From: Peptococcaceae bacterium UBA2264
GTDB lineage: Bacteria > Bacillota > Desulfitobacteriia > Desulfitobacteriales > Desulfitobacteriaceae
Assembly (NCBI GenBank): GCA_002347475.1
Contig: DDXI01000027.1
Location: 1-28,308, forward strand
Direction: 5' to 3'
DNA: 28,308 nt
In this document: positions 15,694 to 22,685 of the stretch, in pieces
Numbering within the stretch: position 1 is the first letter of the stretch
Layout of the letters: every line of letters begins with the position of its first letter
Notes under the pieces: generated by a model
What the model was told of the DNA's origin: nothing
What the model saw: the letters and a program-made list of their open reading frames with translations, nothing else
The model's database searches: none
Translations under genes and position numbers: made by a program

Positions 15694-17578
15694 ACAATAT
15701 TTTTCGGAGTTCGTAAAATCCTTCTTCAGTGGCTTCAACCACAAATCCCATTTTCTTCAATAAAAAAACAGCCGGTCTGTTGTCCATGTGCACTGTGCAA
15801 GCGAAGCTTAACAGACCGTTTTTCCGGGCAATATAGATCAGATAAGAAAGCAGAACCGTACCTATGCCCTTGTTCTGATAATTCTCTCTGATAGCAAAGG
15901 CAAACTCTGCCGAATAATCATTTTCACTTAGATGGTATTGCCCTATCCCCACAACTTGCTCACTTTCTTCACGCCGGGTTACGGCCAGCAGCAATAAACC
16001 TTTGGTATTATCAATAGCCATTAATTCCTGCAGACGTTCATGGGGCATATCTTTCCGCTTGGAAGAAAACCTGAAGTATAGACTTTTATCTGAAAGAGAA
16101 TAAACAAAATCCTTCAACAAAGATTCGTCACTGATTTTAACTGGTCTCAGGAAGATTTCCAGTCCACTTTTTGTTGTCTTATAGGTTTCCAGTTCTTCCC
16201 TGTAATTGTCTTTCTGTTCCGGAATGAACTTTTGATCACTATAAATCAGGTTTTGCTCTTTGGCCTCTTCAATAAGCCATGATCTGAATTTGGGATGGGC
16301 AATAGCTATTAATTCCATTGCTCTTTCCCGTATGTTCTTGCCGTGCAGGTAAGCTATGCCATATTCTGTCACCACATAATGAACATCACCCCGATGCAGG
16401 CTTATTCCTGTACCTTCTTCTAAAAAGGGCACTATCCTGGAAATTTCTCCGCCCTTAGCCGTTGATTTTATGGCCAGGATCGTTTTGCCCTTTTTAGCCA
16501 GGACTGTCCCTCTCATAAAATTAGTGTGCCCCCCTGTGCCGCTATAAAAAACCTTACCCAGGGATTCAGCTGTTGCCTGCCCCGTCAGATCAATTTCCAA
16601 AGCCGTATTTATGGCTGTCATATTATTATGCTGGGCAATGATCAAAGGATTATTGGTATAATCAATCCTTCTGAACTCAATAGCTGGGTTATCATTAATA
16701 AATTCATAGGTTTCTTTACTGCCCATGCAAAATGAGGCTACTGTTTTACCTTTGTTAATATTTTTCTTACTGTTATCAATAACCCCATTCCTGATTAATT
16801 CGACAATACCATTTGTTAATAGTTCTGTATGGACACCAAGATGTTTTTTACTGCAAAGGTTGGCCAAAACGGCATTGGGTATATTACCATAACCTACCTG
16901 AATAGTATCCCCATCCCGCACCAGAGAGGCTACATACTTCCCAATTCGCAGGGCAGTCCGGCTGTCTATCCCTGGCATATACTCTGGTAAAGGTTCATCA
17001 TAGGGAATAATAAAGTCAATATCTTTTATATGGACAAAACCATCCCCATGGACGCGGGGCATATTGGAATTCACTTGGGCAATAATCAGGGCGGCATTTT
17101 CTACCGCTGCTTTAACAATATCAACACTCACCCCTAAACTCAGATAGCCATGTTTATCCGGTAAAGATGTCTGAATCATAGCCACATCAATCGGTACAAC
17201 CTTACGCTCAAACAAGTCAGGTATTTCCGAAAGAAAAACAGGGGTATAATCTGCTTCACCTTTGTTAATAGCATCTCTTGTGTTGTTTCCGATGAAAAAG
17301 GAGTCAAATCTGAAATTATATTTGTATTTTTCATCCACATAAGGGGCAATATCAACAGTCCAGACATCTAAGACTTCAGCATCAAAGAAAGCTTTGGGAT
17401 TGCTGCGCGTAAATTCCATGAGAGATCTTATAAGATATCTTGGTTCCCCGCAGCCGGTACCAATAAATATTCTGTTCCCGCGGTGAATATGGCTGAATGC
17501 CCTGTCTTCTTTGGCAAACTTTTCCGGATATAACTGCCTCAACTCATCCAGGATATTGTCTTTTTCATCCAAATTCAC
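15692..17578 (-). CDS. Acetyl-CoA hydrolase/CoA-transferase fused to a GNAT acetyltransferase
   Basis: A 628-residue two-domain protein. Residues about 10-460 belong to the acetyl-CoA hydrolase/4-hydroxybutyrate CoA-transferase family, with VGYGNIPNAV (228-237), GVHTELLTNG (248-257, likely catalytic Glu252), FYSGTGGHTNFMRG (344-357) and VVTEYGIAYLHG (402-413). It would move CoA between acetyl-CoA and another carboxylate. Residues about 472-628 are a GNAT domain with the acetyl-CoA pyrophosphate loop ENYQNKGIGTVLL (565-577). This domain pairing is known in databases as a bifunctional family, but the GNAT target is not. The GTG start at 17578 is supported by AGGAGG eight bases upstream. It probably has its own promoter in the 125-base gap after nagZ. 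A role for the GNAT domain in acyl-lysine control is inference. Confidence 0.93.
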   Translation of the reverse strand: MNLDEKDNILDELRQLYPEKFAKEDRAFSHIHRGNRIFIGTGCGEPRYLIRSLMEFTRSNPKAFFDAEVLDVWTVDIAPYVDEKYKYNFRFDSFFIGNNTRDAINKGEADYTPVFLSEIPDLFERKVVPIDVAMIQTSLPDKHGYLSLGVSVDIVKAAVENAALIIAQVNSNMPRVHGDGFVHIKDIDFIIPYDEPLPEYMPGIDSRTALRIGKYVASLVRDGDTIQVGYGNIPNAVLANLCSKKHLGVHTELLTNGIVELIRNGVIDNSKKNINKGKTVASFCMGSKETYEFINDNPAIEFRRIDYTNNPLIIAQHNNMTAINTALEIDLTGQATAESLGKVFYSGTGGHTNFMRGTVLAKKGKTILAIKSTAKGGEISRIVPFLEEGTGISLHRGDVHYVVTEYGIAYLHGKNIRERAMELIAIAHPKFRSWLIEEAKEQNLIYSDQKFIPEQKDNYREELETYKTTKSGLEIFLRPVKISDESLLKDFVYSLSDKSLYFRFSSKRKDMPHERLQELMAIDNTKGLLLLAVTRREESEQVVGIGQYHLSENDYSAEFAFAIRENYQNKGIGTVLLSYLIYIARKNGLLSFACTVHMDNRPAVFLLKKMGFVVEATEEGFYELRKIL

Positions 17579-17703
17579 CTTGCCAACCTCCTCTTAGCTC
17601 CGATTAAAATCAGGAAATAATTTATGAAGCAAACAAGATAGCTAATATAATCCTTTAAACAAGTCCCTGTTCCCTGCAATGATTTGATAACTCTTCTCAA
17701 AAC

Positions 17704-18921
17704 CTAACCCTGATCCTTTAGCCCATGCTTAAGTTTTAAACTTAGAATCCTGTAGACACTCTCATCAAGGCGCTGCTCGGTTAGCTGCCCATTTTGCAGC
17801 GCGGATTTTAAGGAATTCAGTACCAGAACAGAATTCCGGGTCCCTTGAGCCACAAAGACAATATCACAGCCGGCATTCACAGCCTTGACTGCAGCCTCAG
17901 AAATAGTATAGTTTTCCGTTATGGCCCCCATTGTTATGTCATCAGTTATAATCACACCTTTATAACCAAGCTGCTTTCTTAAGATATTGGTAACAACTTC
18001 GGAAGACAGGGAAGATGGCAGGAAATCGACTTTACTGAGGACAACATGGGCTATCATAATCATATCGACATCATTTTGAATAGCCTCGACAAATGGTTTG
18101 AATTCGAAGTTATTAAGCTCGGCCAGCGATTTGTTGACCACAGGCAAGGCCAGATGAGAATCTGTTTCTGTATCTCCGTGTCCGGGAAAATGCTTCACTG
18201 TGGAAATAATATTCTCGCTGCCTAAACCTTTCATCACCTGAAGGCCTATTCTGGAAACTCTCTCAGGTGTTATACCAAAAGACCTGTCTGCTATAATTGT
18301 ATTTCGGGGATTAGAATATATGTCCATTATCGGGGCGAAATTAAGATTGAATCCCAGCTGTTTGAGGGTTTTCGCTGTCTTACTGCCAAAGTTGAAGGCA
18401 TATGCGGGATCATTTCTGTTTCCAACGCTTAAAGCACTTTCAAAAATTCCCATTTCTTCAGGGAGTCTGCTTACTTTTCCCCCCTCCTGATCTATGGAAA
18501 TAAAGATGGGAATCTTATTTAACTGGTTGCTCTCCTTGAGGATATTAATATCCCTTATCGTTTGGGAAACACTCCTGATATTTTTCTTGTATAAGATAAC
18601 CCCGCCAAGTTTATTTTCTCTGATAACCGGCAGAATTTCAGCAATATTATCGTAGCCTCCGATTATCAGCTGACCAATTTTTTCATCAATACTCATCCCC
18701 GCCAACAATTTTCGGGTAGCATCTTCTTCAGGCAGTTTGGCAAAGGAACCTGGTTGTACAGCAGAAACTGGACTGGTATTAGAATTAGTGTTATCGACAA
18801 TTGGACTGGTTTTATCAACGTAACTGTTATTATTGCAAGATGTTGATGTCAGAATAAAGATAACTGCCAGCAATATTACTGTTATTAATATCGGCTTTCT
18901 GAAACTTTCAATACAATTCAT
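17704..18921 (-). CDS. nagZ: GH3 beta-N-acetylhexosaminidase, NagZ-like, membrane-anchored
   Basis: A 405-residue exported glycosidase that removes N-acetylglucosamine from muropeptides or related glycans. A hydrophobic N terminus (residues 10-26) ends in LTSTSC, a poor match to a lipobox (Ser rather than Leu at -3), followed by an Asn/Ser/Thr-rich spacer to about 60. The GH3 domain shows ISIDQEGGKVSRLP (141-154), the NagZ His-Asp dyad motif KHFPGHGDTETDSH (243-256) and the nucleophile region ITDDITMGAI (325-334). The family usually has D-x-G-H or KHFPGHG exactly like this. Gram-positive NagZ enzymes are secreted for wall turnover, which fits. The start follows AAAGG about eleven bases away. 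It is the leftward neighbour of the thiS operon's divergent region. Confidence 0.92.
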   Translation of the reverse strand: MNCIESFRKPILITVILLAVIFILTSTSCNNNSYVDKTSPIVDNTNSNTSPVSAVQPGSFAKLPEEDATRKLLAGMSIDEKIGQLIIGGYDNIAEILPVIRENKLGGVILYKKNIRSVSQTIRDINILKESNQLNKIPIFISIDQEGGKVSRLPEEMGIFESALSVGNRNDPAYAFNFGSKTAKTLKQLGFNLNFAPIMDIYSNPRNTIIADRSFGITPERVSRIGLQVMKGLGSENIISTVKHFPGHGDTETDSHLALPVVNKSLAELNNFEFKPFVEAIQNDVDMIMIAHVVLSKVDFLPSSLSSEVVTNILRKQLGYKGVIITDDITMGAITENYTISEAAVKAVNAGCDIVFVAQGTRNSVLVLNSLKSALQNGQLTEQRLDESVYRILSLKLKHGLKDQG

Positions 18922-18966
18922 AAAAAGACTGACCTTTCTTGATAACAGAGCATTCTCTGAGTTTGT

Positions 18967-19032
18967 CTAATTTAAGAGTAAATCGGCTAAAGCACACTGA
19001 ATTCCCCTTTTTTCCTTATCTGAGCGCCACAT
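18967..19032 (-). CDS. Possible 21-residue leader peptide or short ORF upstream of nagZ
   Basis: An ATG at 19030-19032 is preceded by GGGAGGC with about eight bases spacing, one of the better ribosome binding sites in the area. The ORF reads MWRSDKEKRGIQCALADLLL plus one Asn, then stops about 45 bases before nagZ. A hairpin CAGAG/CTCTG lies between them at about 18945-18958. No family recognised. It could be a leader peptide, a fragment of a decayed gene, or chance. Confidence 0.25.
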   Translation of the reverse strand: MWRSDKEKRGIQCALADLLLN

Positions 19033-19207
19033 AATAACGCCTCCCGACTAACATGGACTGGAATAAATGCATTACTAAACCTCCCGGGACTTGATTACTC
19101 TTGGAAGCTGATGTAGTTGCTTGATCCTTTATTTTTTTCGCCGTCATCCCTGCTTTTCCTTCTATTGATGCCATATCCTGCAATCTAATCGTCCTTGACA
19201 ACTGCAT
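19016..19207 (-). CDS. Doubtful 63-residue ORF
   Basis: This frame begins at ATG 19205-19207 (MQLSRTIRLQDMASIEGKAG) without a ribosome binding site. An internal ATG at residue 21 has GAAGG about ten bases upstream. It overlaps the -35 box of the predicted thiS promoter on the other strand and the short ORF at 18967-19032. No family recognised. The lysine/serine-rich composition (MTAKKIKDQATTSASKSNQ) suggests either a small basic protein or non-coding sequence. The 18922-19381 gap otherwise contains the thiS promoter and leader. Confidence 0.2.
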   Translation of the reverse strand: MQLSRTIRLQDMASIEGKAGMTAKKIKDQATTSASKSNQVPGGLVMHLFQSMLVGRRYYVALR

Positions 19208-19223
19208 CAGCTTATGCTATTTT
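19195..19223 (+). promoter_or_regulatory. Predicted sigma-A promoter of the thiSFGH operon
   Basis: TTGACA (19195-19200, perfect -35) and TATTTT (19218-19223) are 17 bases apart. Transcription would begin near 19230, giving a leader of about 150 bases before thiS. The leader is AT-rich up to the hairpin at 19296. Confidence 0.55.
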
Positions 19224-19295
19224 ATTAAAGATAAATATATAAATCATAAAGTATAAAACATAATTTAATAAACTAATAAACTGACATAATTTTTG

Positions 19296-19352
19296 AAAGC
19301 ATAAAAAGGGGTACACCACCGCGGGTGTAAGTCTTTTTATGCTTTTTGTTTT
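19296..19352 (+). terminator. Intrinsic terminator in the thiS leader (possible attenuator)
   Basis: AAAGCATAAAAAG (19296-19308) pairs perfectly with CTTTTTATGCTTT (19333-19345). Inside, TACACC (19312-19317) pairs with GGTGTA (19324-19329) around ACCGCG. It is followed by TTTTTGTTTT. It lies about 65 bases after the predicted transcription start and 30 bases before the thiS ATG, so it should stop most transcripts unless antagonised. No TPP aptamer signature (CTGAGA or the pyrimidine-sensor motif) precedes it. Confidence 0.7.
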
Positions 19353-19381
19353 ACAGATTACTGAATAAGGAGGATTTGCCA

Positions 19382-19576
19382 ATGAAATTCAATGGGCAAA
19401 CAAGGCAGCTAAACAGGAACATCTCCCTGCTCCAATATTTACAGGAAAATAAATTTGATATTTCCAAAATTGCAGTTGAGCTTAATGGCAATATCGTCCC
19501 CAGGACAACTTACGCCGAAGTCCTGCTGCAAGAGGAGGATGTTTTGGAAGTAGTCAGTTTTGTAGGCGGAGGTTGA
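19382..19576 (+). CDS. thiS: Sulfur carrier protein ThiS
   Basis: A 64-residue ubiquitin-like sulfur carrier. Its C-terminal Gly-Gly is adenylated by ThiF and converted to a thiocarboxylate that donates sulfur to the thiazole ring. The protein starts MKFNGQTRQLNRNISLLQYL, has the typical AVELNGNIVPR and ends EVVSFVGGG, one Gly beyond the usual GG. The ATG at 19382 follows AAGGAGG with seven bases spacing. An upstream in-frame ATG at 19346 lies inside the terminator stem's T tract and has no ribosome binding site, so it is rejected. First gene of thiSFGH, and the ribosome binding site of thiF lies within its last codons. Confidence 0.96.
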   Translation: MKFNGQTRQLNRNISLLQYLQENKFDISKIAVELNGNIVPRTTYAEVLLQEEDVLEVVSFVGGG

Positions 19577-19579
19577 ACA

Positions 19580-20383
19580 ATGCATATCACCTTTAACGGC
19601 CAGGAAATGGAGACAAACTGCAGCACTGTGGCTGAATTATGCGCTTATCTGGGCAAACAGGGAGATGTCCTGATCATCAACGGCTACCAGGCAAGAGCAG
19701 ATCACCGGTTAACAGAAGAAGATGTAATCACTGTAATTGCCAAAGGGGTCATGCCTGCAGAAGCCGAGTTGGAAAGCATGATGGCAGCCCGTCATACGCC
19801 TCAGGTTCATGCCCGGGTAAAAGCTGCTGCCGTAGCTGTCGCCGGCCTTGGCGGTTTAGGCTCCAATCTTGCTCTCATGCTCGCCCGCACAGGTGTCGGC
19901 AAGTTGCTGCTGGTGGATTTTGATATCGTGGAACCCAGCAATCTCAACAGACAAAACTATTATATAAGTGATTTGGGACTGCCCAAAACAATAGCCTTGG
20001 AACAGCAGATCAAGAAAATCAATCCCTTTATCAAGGTCCAGACCAGAACAGTCCGCGTGGAAGAAGCCAATGTACCCGAACTGTTTTCCGGCTGCGAGGT
20101 GGTATGTGAGGCTTTTGATGATCCTGGAGCAAAAGCCATGCTGGTAAATACGATTTTGGAGCGCTTGCCTGGGGTAAAAATTGTGGCCGCTTCCGGCATG
20201 GCCGGATATGCCAGTTCCAATCTGCTCAGAACCGAAAGAAAAATGAAAAATCTTTACCTCTGCGGAGATTTTGAAAACGAGGCCCGAGCAGGCAATGGGC
20301 TGATGGCCCCCCGGGTTCAGATTTGTGCCGGACATCAGGCGAATATGGCTTTAAGACTGCTCCTGGGAATAGAAGAAGTTTAA
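19580..20383 (+). CDS. thiF: ThiS adenylyltransferase ThiF with an N-terminal ThiS-like domain
   Basis: An E1-like enzyme of 267 residues that adenylates the ThiS C terminus. Residues about 1-56 (MHITFNGQEMETNCSTVAEL, then VLIINGYQARADHRLTEEDV) fold like ThiS but lack a terminal Gly-Gly. From about 80 is the Rossmann core: nucleotide loop GLGGLGS (89-95), DFDIVEPSNLNRQ (113-125), and a C-terminal region with YLCGDFE and QICAGHQANMALRLLLG. It belongs to the short clostridial ThiF branch rather than the MoeB-like long form, and the two-CxxC zinc site of MoeB is not evident. GGAGG seven bases before the ATG overlaps the thiS glycine codons. The 63-base gap to thiG is the longest in the operon. 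Confidence 0.93.
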   Translation: MHITFNGQEMETNCSTVAELCAYLGKQGDVLIINGYQARADHRLTEEDVITVIAKGVMPAEAELESMMAARHTPQVHARVKAAAVAVAGLGGLGSNLALMLARTGVGKLLLVDFDIVEPSNLNRQNYYISDLGLPKTIALEQQIKKINPFIKVQTRTVRVEEANVPELFSGCEVVCEAFDDPGAKAMLVNTILERLPGVKIVAASGMAGYASSNLLRTERKMKNLYLCGDFENEARAGNGLMAPRVQICAGHQANMALRLLLGIEEV

Positions 20384-20446
20384 CAAACGGAAGTGTGCAA
20401 GTTTGGTAAATAGACATAGTAAAAGTTTTACAAAGGAGATAATAAT

Positions 20447-21214
20447 ATGAATGATAAGTTAATTATCGGCGGACACGAGTTTCAGTCCAGATTTATCCTG
20501 GGCTCCGGTAAATTTTCCTTGGAGATGACCAAAGTAGTGATCGAAAACGGCGGAGTCGAAATGGCTACCGTGGCCCTGCGCCGGGCAAATGTGGACGGTG
20601 AAGAAAACATCCTGGATTACATCCCCGGAAATATCACCTTGCTGCCCAATACTTCAGGGGCCAGAACTGCCGAAGAAGCCGTACGAATCGCCCGCCTGGC
20701 CAGAGAAATCGGCTGCGGCGATTTTATCAAAATCGAAGTTATTTCTGATTCCAAATATCTGCTGCCGGATAATTACGAAACTATCAAAGCCACAGAAATC
20801 CTGGCTAAAGAAGGCTTTATTGTGATGCCTTATATGTATCCTGATTTAAATGTAGCCAGAGCACTGGTCAATGCCGGGGCTGCGGTTGTCATGCCTCTGG
20901 GCGCTCCTATCGGCAGTAATAAAGGCTTACTGACAGGCGAATTCATCAAAATACTGGTCGATGAAATTGCTCTCCCCATTATTGTCGATGCCGGCATTGG
21001 CCGGCCTTCCCAAGCCTGTGAAGCAATGGAAATGGGTGTAGCAGCAGTGATGGCCAACACAGCCATTGCCACTGCCAGAGATGTAGCCCTTATGGCCAAG
21101 GCATTCAAGCTGGCTATTGAAGCAGGCCGAGGAGCTTATTTGGCAGAGCTGGGGCGCGTGCTTGATTCCAGGGCAGATGCCTCCAGTCCCCTGACAGGAT
21201 TTCTGGAGGATTAA
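20447..21214 (+). CDS. thiG: Thiazole synthase ThiG
   Basis: ThiG condenses 1-deoxy-xylulose 5-phosphate, ThiS thiocarboxylate and dehydroglycine into the thiazole phosphate. The 255-residue TIM barrel shows LIIGGHEFQSRFILGSGKF (5-23), ALRRAN (43-48), the Schiff-base lysine in DFIKIEVI (Lys95), LLPDNYETIKA, PLGAPIGSNKGLL, VDAGIGRPSQACEAMEMG and a phosphate-site ANTAIATARD. A ribosome binding site AAAGGAGATAATAAT precedes the ATG. ThiG ends two bases before thiH, and the GGAGG of thiH lies in its last codons, so translation is likely coupled. Confidence 0.97.
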   Translation: MNDKLIIGGHEFQSRFILGSGKFSLEMTKVVIENGGVEMATVALRRANVDGEENILDYIPGNITLLPNTSGARTAEEAVRIARLAREIGCGDFIKIEVISDSKYLLPDNYETIKATEILAKEGFIVMPYMYPDLNVARALVNAGAAVVMPLGAPIGSNKGLLTGEFIKILVDEIALPIIVDAGIGRPSQACEAMEMGVAAVMANTAIATARDVALMAKAFKLAIEAGRGAYLAELGRVLDSRADASSPLTGFLED

Positions 21215-21216
21215 AG

Positions 21217-22371
21217 ATGAATAAGAAGATAACAAGTATCATGCAGTATCTGCAAGGCATGGAGATCATTGAATCTGACCTCATGGACAAGGTCCTGGCT
21301 TTAACGGCAAAATATGATTATACCCGCTATAAGGAAAAAGATGTGGAAAATGCTTTAGGCACCGAGGTCTTGTCTGTGGCTGATTTCGCCGCCCTTCTAT
21401 CACCGGCAGCATCTTCTTATCTGGAACCGATGGCCCGCAAGGCCAAACTGGAAACCAGAAAGCATTTTGGCAACTCGGTTTCCCTGTTTACACCCTTGTA
21501 TATATCCAATTACTGCGAAAATAATTGTGTCTATTGCGGTTTTAATTGCCAAAATAAAATTCAGCGCGGCAAATTATCCCTGACAGAAATTGAAAACGAA
21601 CTGAAAACAATTGCCCGGACAGGCTTGAAAGAAATCCTCATATTGACAGGGGAGTCCCGGCAGCAGAGCGCTGTTGCCTATATAGGTGAGGCTGTCAGGC
21701 TGGCCAAAAAATATTTTTCCACAATCGGGATCGAAATTTATTCCTTAAATACAGATGAATACAGCTACCTGCAGCAGTGCGGAGCAGATTTTGTCAGTGT
21801 CTATCAGGAAACTTATAACCCTGAGTCCTATGAGAAAAGTCATTTGAACGGACCCAAAAGGATCTACCCTTACCGCTTTAATGCCCAGGAACGGGCCATC
21901 AGAGCAGGTATGCGCGGCGTGTCCTTTGGCGCTTTACTGGGCTTGGATGATTTTCGCAAAGATGCTTTTGCCGCAGGTGTTCACGCCTATCTGTTGCAGC
22001 AAAAATATCCTCATGCCGAAATTTCCTTCTCTGTCCCCAGATTGCGGCCCTATATCAATCGTGCTGACAACAATCCCAAAAATGTTCACGAACCGCAATT
22101 GTTGCAGGTAATGCTGGCCTATCGTTTGTTTATGCCCTTCGCAGGCATTACAATTTCCACCCGGGAAAGCGCTAGATTCCGAGACAATGTTATCGGCATG
22201 GCAGCCACTAAAATATCCGCTGGGGTAAAAGTCGGGGTCGGCGGTCATGACACAGAAGCCAAGGGTGACGAACAGTTTGAAATCTCCGATCCCCGGGCTG
22301 TGGATGCAATCCATCAGATGATTCTTGCGCAGGGCATGCAGCCGGTTTATACAGATTATATCCGCTTGTAA
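21217..22371 (+). CDS. thiH: 2-iminoacetate synthase ThiH (radical SAM)
   Basis: ThiH cleaves tyrosine through an S-adenosylmethionine-derived radical to dehydroglycine (2-iminoacetate) and p-cresol, supplying the C2-N unit to ThiG. The 384-residue length is standard. The 4Fe-4S cysteines are Cys100, Cys104 and Cys107 in NYCENNCVYCGF. Other family stretches are EILILTGES, VSVYQETYNPE, DDFRKDAF and GGHDTEAKGDEQFEISD. Use of ThiH instead of the glycine oxidase ThiO fits an anaerobe. It is the last gene of thiSFGH. A dyad CAGCAA-ATA-TTGCTG at 22422-22436 and a terminator follow. Confidence 0.97.
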   Translation: MNKKITSIMQYLQGMEIIESDLMDKVLALTAKYDYTRYKEKDVENALGTEVLSVADFAALLSPAASSYLEPMARKAKLETRKHFGNSVSLFTPLYISNYCENNCVYCGFNCQNKIQRGKLSLTEIENELKTIARTGLKEILILTGESRQQSAVAYIGEAVRLAKKYFSTIGIEIYSLNTDEYSYLQQCGADFVSVYQETYNPESYEKSHLNGPKRIYPYRFNAQERAIRAGMRGVSFGALLGLDDFRKDAFAAGVHAYLLQQKYPHAEISFSVPRLRPYINRADNNPKNVHEPQLLQVMLAYRLFMPFAGITISTRESARFRDNVIGMAATKISAGVKVGVGGHDTEAKGDEQFEISDPRAVDAIHQMILAQGMQPVYTDYIRL

Positions 22372-22421
22372 TTCAGGAATCATAATCAAATGATATTAGC
22401 CATGGGTAAGCGAGATCGAAC

Positions 22422-22436
22422 CAGCAAATATTGCTG
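22422..22436. repeat. Short inverted repeat in the thiH 3' region
   Basis: CAGCAA, three bases, TTGCTG: perfect six-base arms 51 bases past the thiH stop codon and just before the terminator hairpin. It probably adds secondary structure to the thiSFGH 3' end. Confidence 0.35.
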
Positions 22437-22442
22437 TACTGC

Positions 22443-22486
22443 GAACAAAAAAGCAGAACGATATTCAATTAAATCGTCCTGCTTTT
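22443..22486. terminator. Bidirectional terminator between thiH and the microprotein gene
   Basis: AAAAGCAG-A-ACGAT (22449-22462) pairs with ATCGT-C-CTGCTTTT (22473-22486) with one internal mismatch. The plus strand ends in TTTTA. The minus strand ends in TTTTTTGTTCG, a better T tract. It therefore serves both the rightward thi operon and the leftward small gene at 22491-22565. Confidence 0.8.
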
Positions 22487-22490
22487 ACTC

Positions 22491-22565
22491 TTAGTTAAAA
22501 CTGGCCCCATAATTAAATACTGCTATCAAGATTATAAATAAGCTGCCCAAGAATATCCACAGCAT
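22491..22565 (-). CDS. 24-residue single-pass membrane microprotein
   Basis: The ATG at 22563-22565 is preceded by GGGGAGG with nine bases spacing, a very strong ribosome binding site. The product reads MLWIFLGSLFIILIAVFNYG then ASFN: one hydrophobic helix with a short polar tail. A promoter (22618-22646) lies about 50-80 bases upstream and a T-rich terminator (22443-22486) begins five bases after the stop. These three elements together argue for a real, separately transcribed gene although it is far below usual annotation cut-offs. A longer start at 22592 (MSGTGRITV...) is in frame but has no ribosome binding site. Function unknown; I recognise no family. Small toxin, regulator of a membrane partner, or stress peptide are possible. 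Confidence 0.6.
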   Translation of the reverse strand: MLWIFLGSLFIILIAVFNYGASFN

Positions 22566-22617
22566 CACAGTAATCCTCCCCGTTCCAGACATCTTTTTAC
22601 TTAAGTATAACTGACAG

Positions 22618-22646
22618 ATTTTAAAGAGATAAGATCATCTTGTGAA
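22618..22646 (-). promoter_or_regulatory. Sigma-A promoter for the membrane microprotein
   Basis: Read on the minus strand, TTCACA (22641-22646) and TAAAAT (22618-22623) are 17 bases apart. Each matches consensus at five of six positions. It lies in the gap just past the hexokinase stop codon, about 50 bases upstream of the microprotein start, so that gene need not depend on hexokinase transcription. Confidence 0.5.
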
Positions 22647-22685
22647 GAAACTGCGAATAGCCGTCACAGTGTTAACGACTATAAT

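Noticed and set aside
19309..19332. T-box antiterminator, because ACCGCGGG resembles part of the T-box sequence
   Set aside because: The characteristic GGTGGTACCGCG context, specifier stem and Stem I are missing, and thiamin genes are not typical T-box targets.
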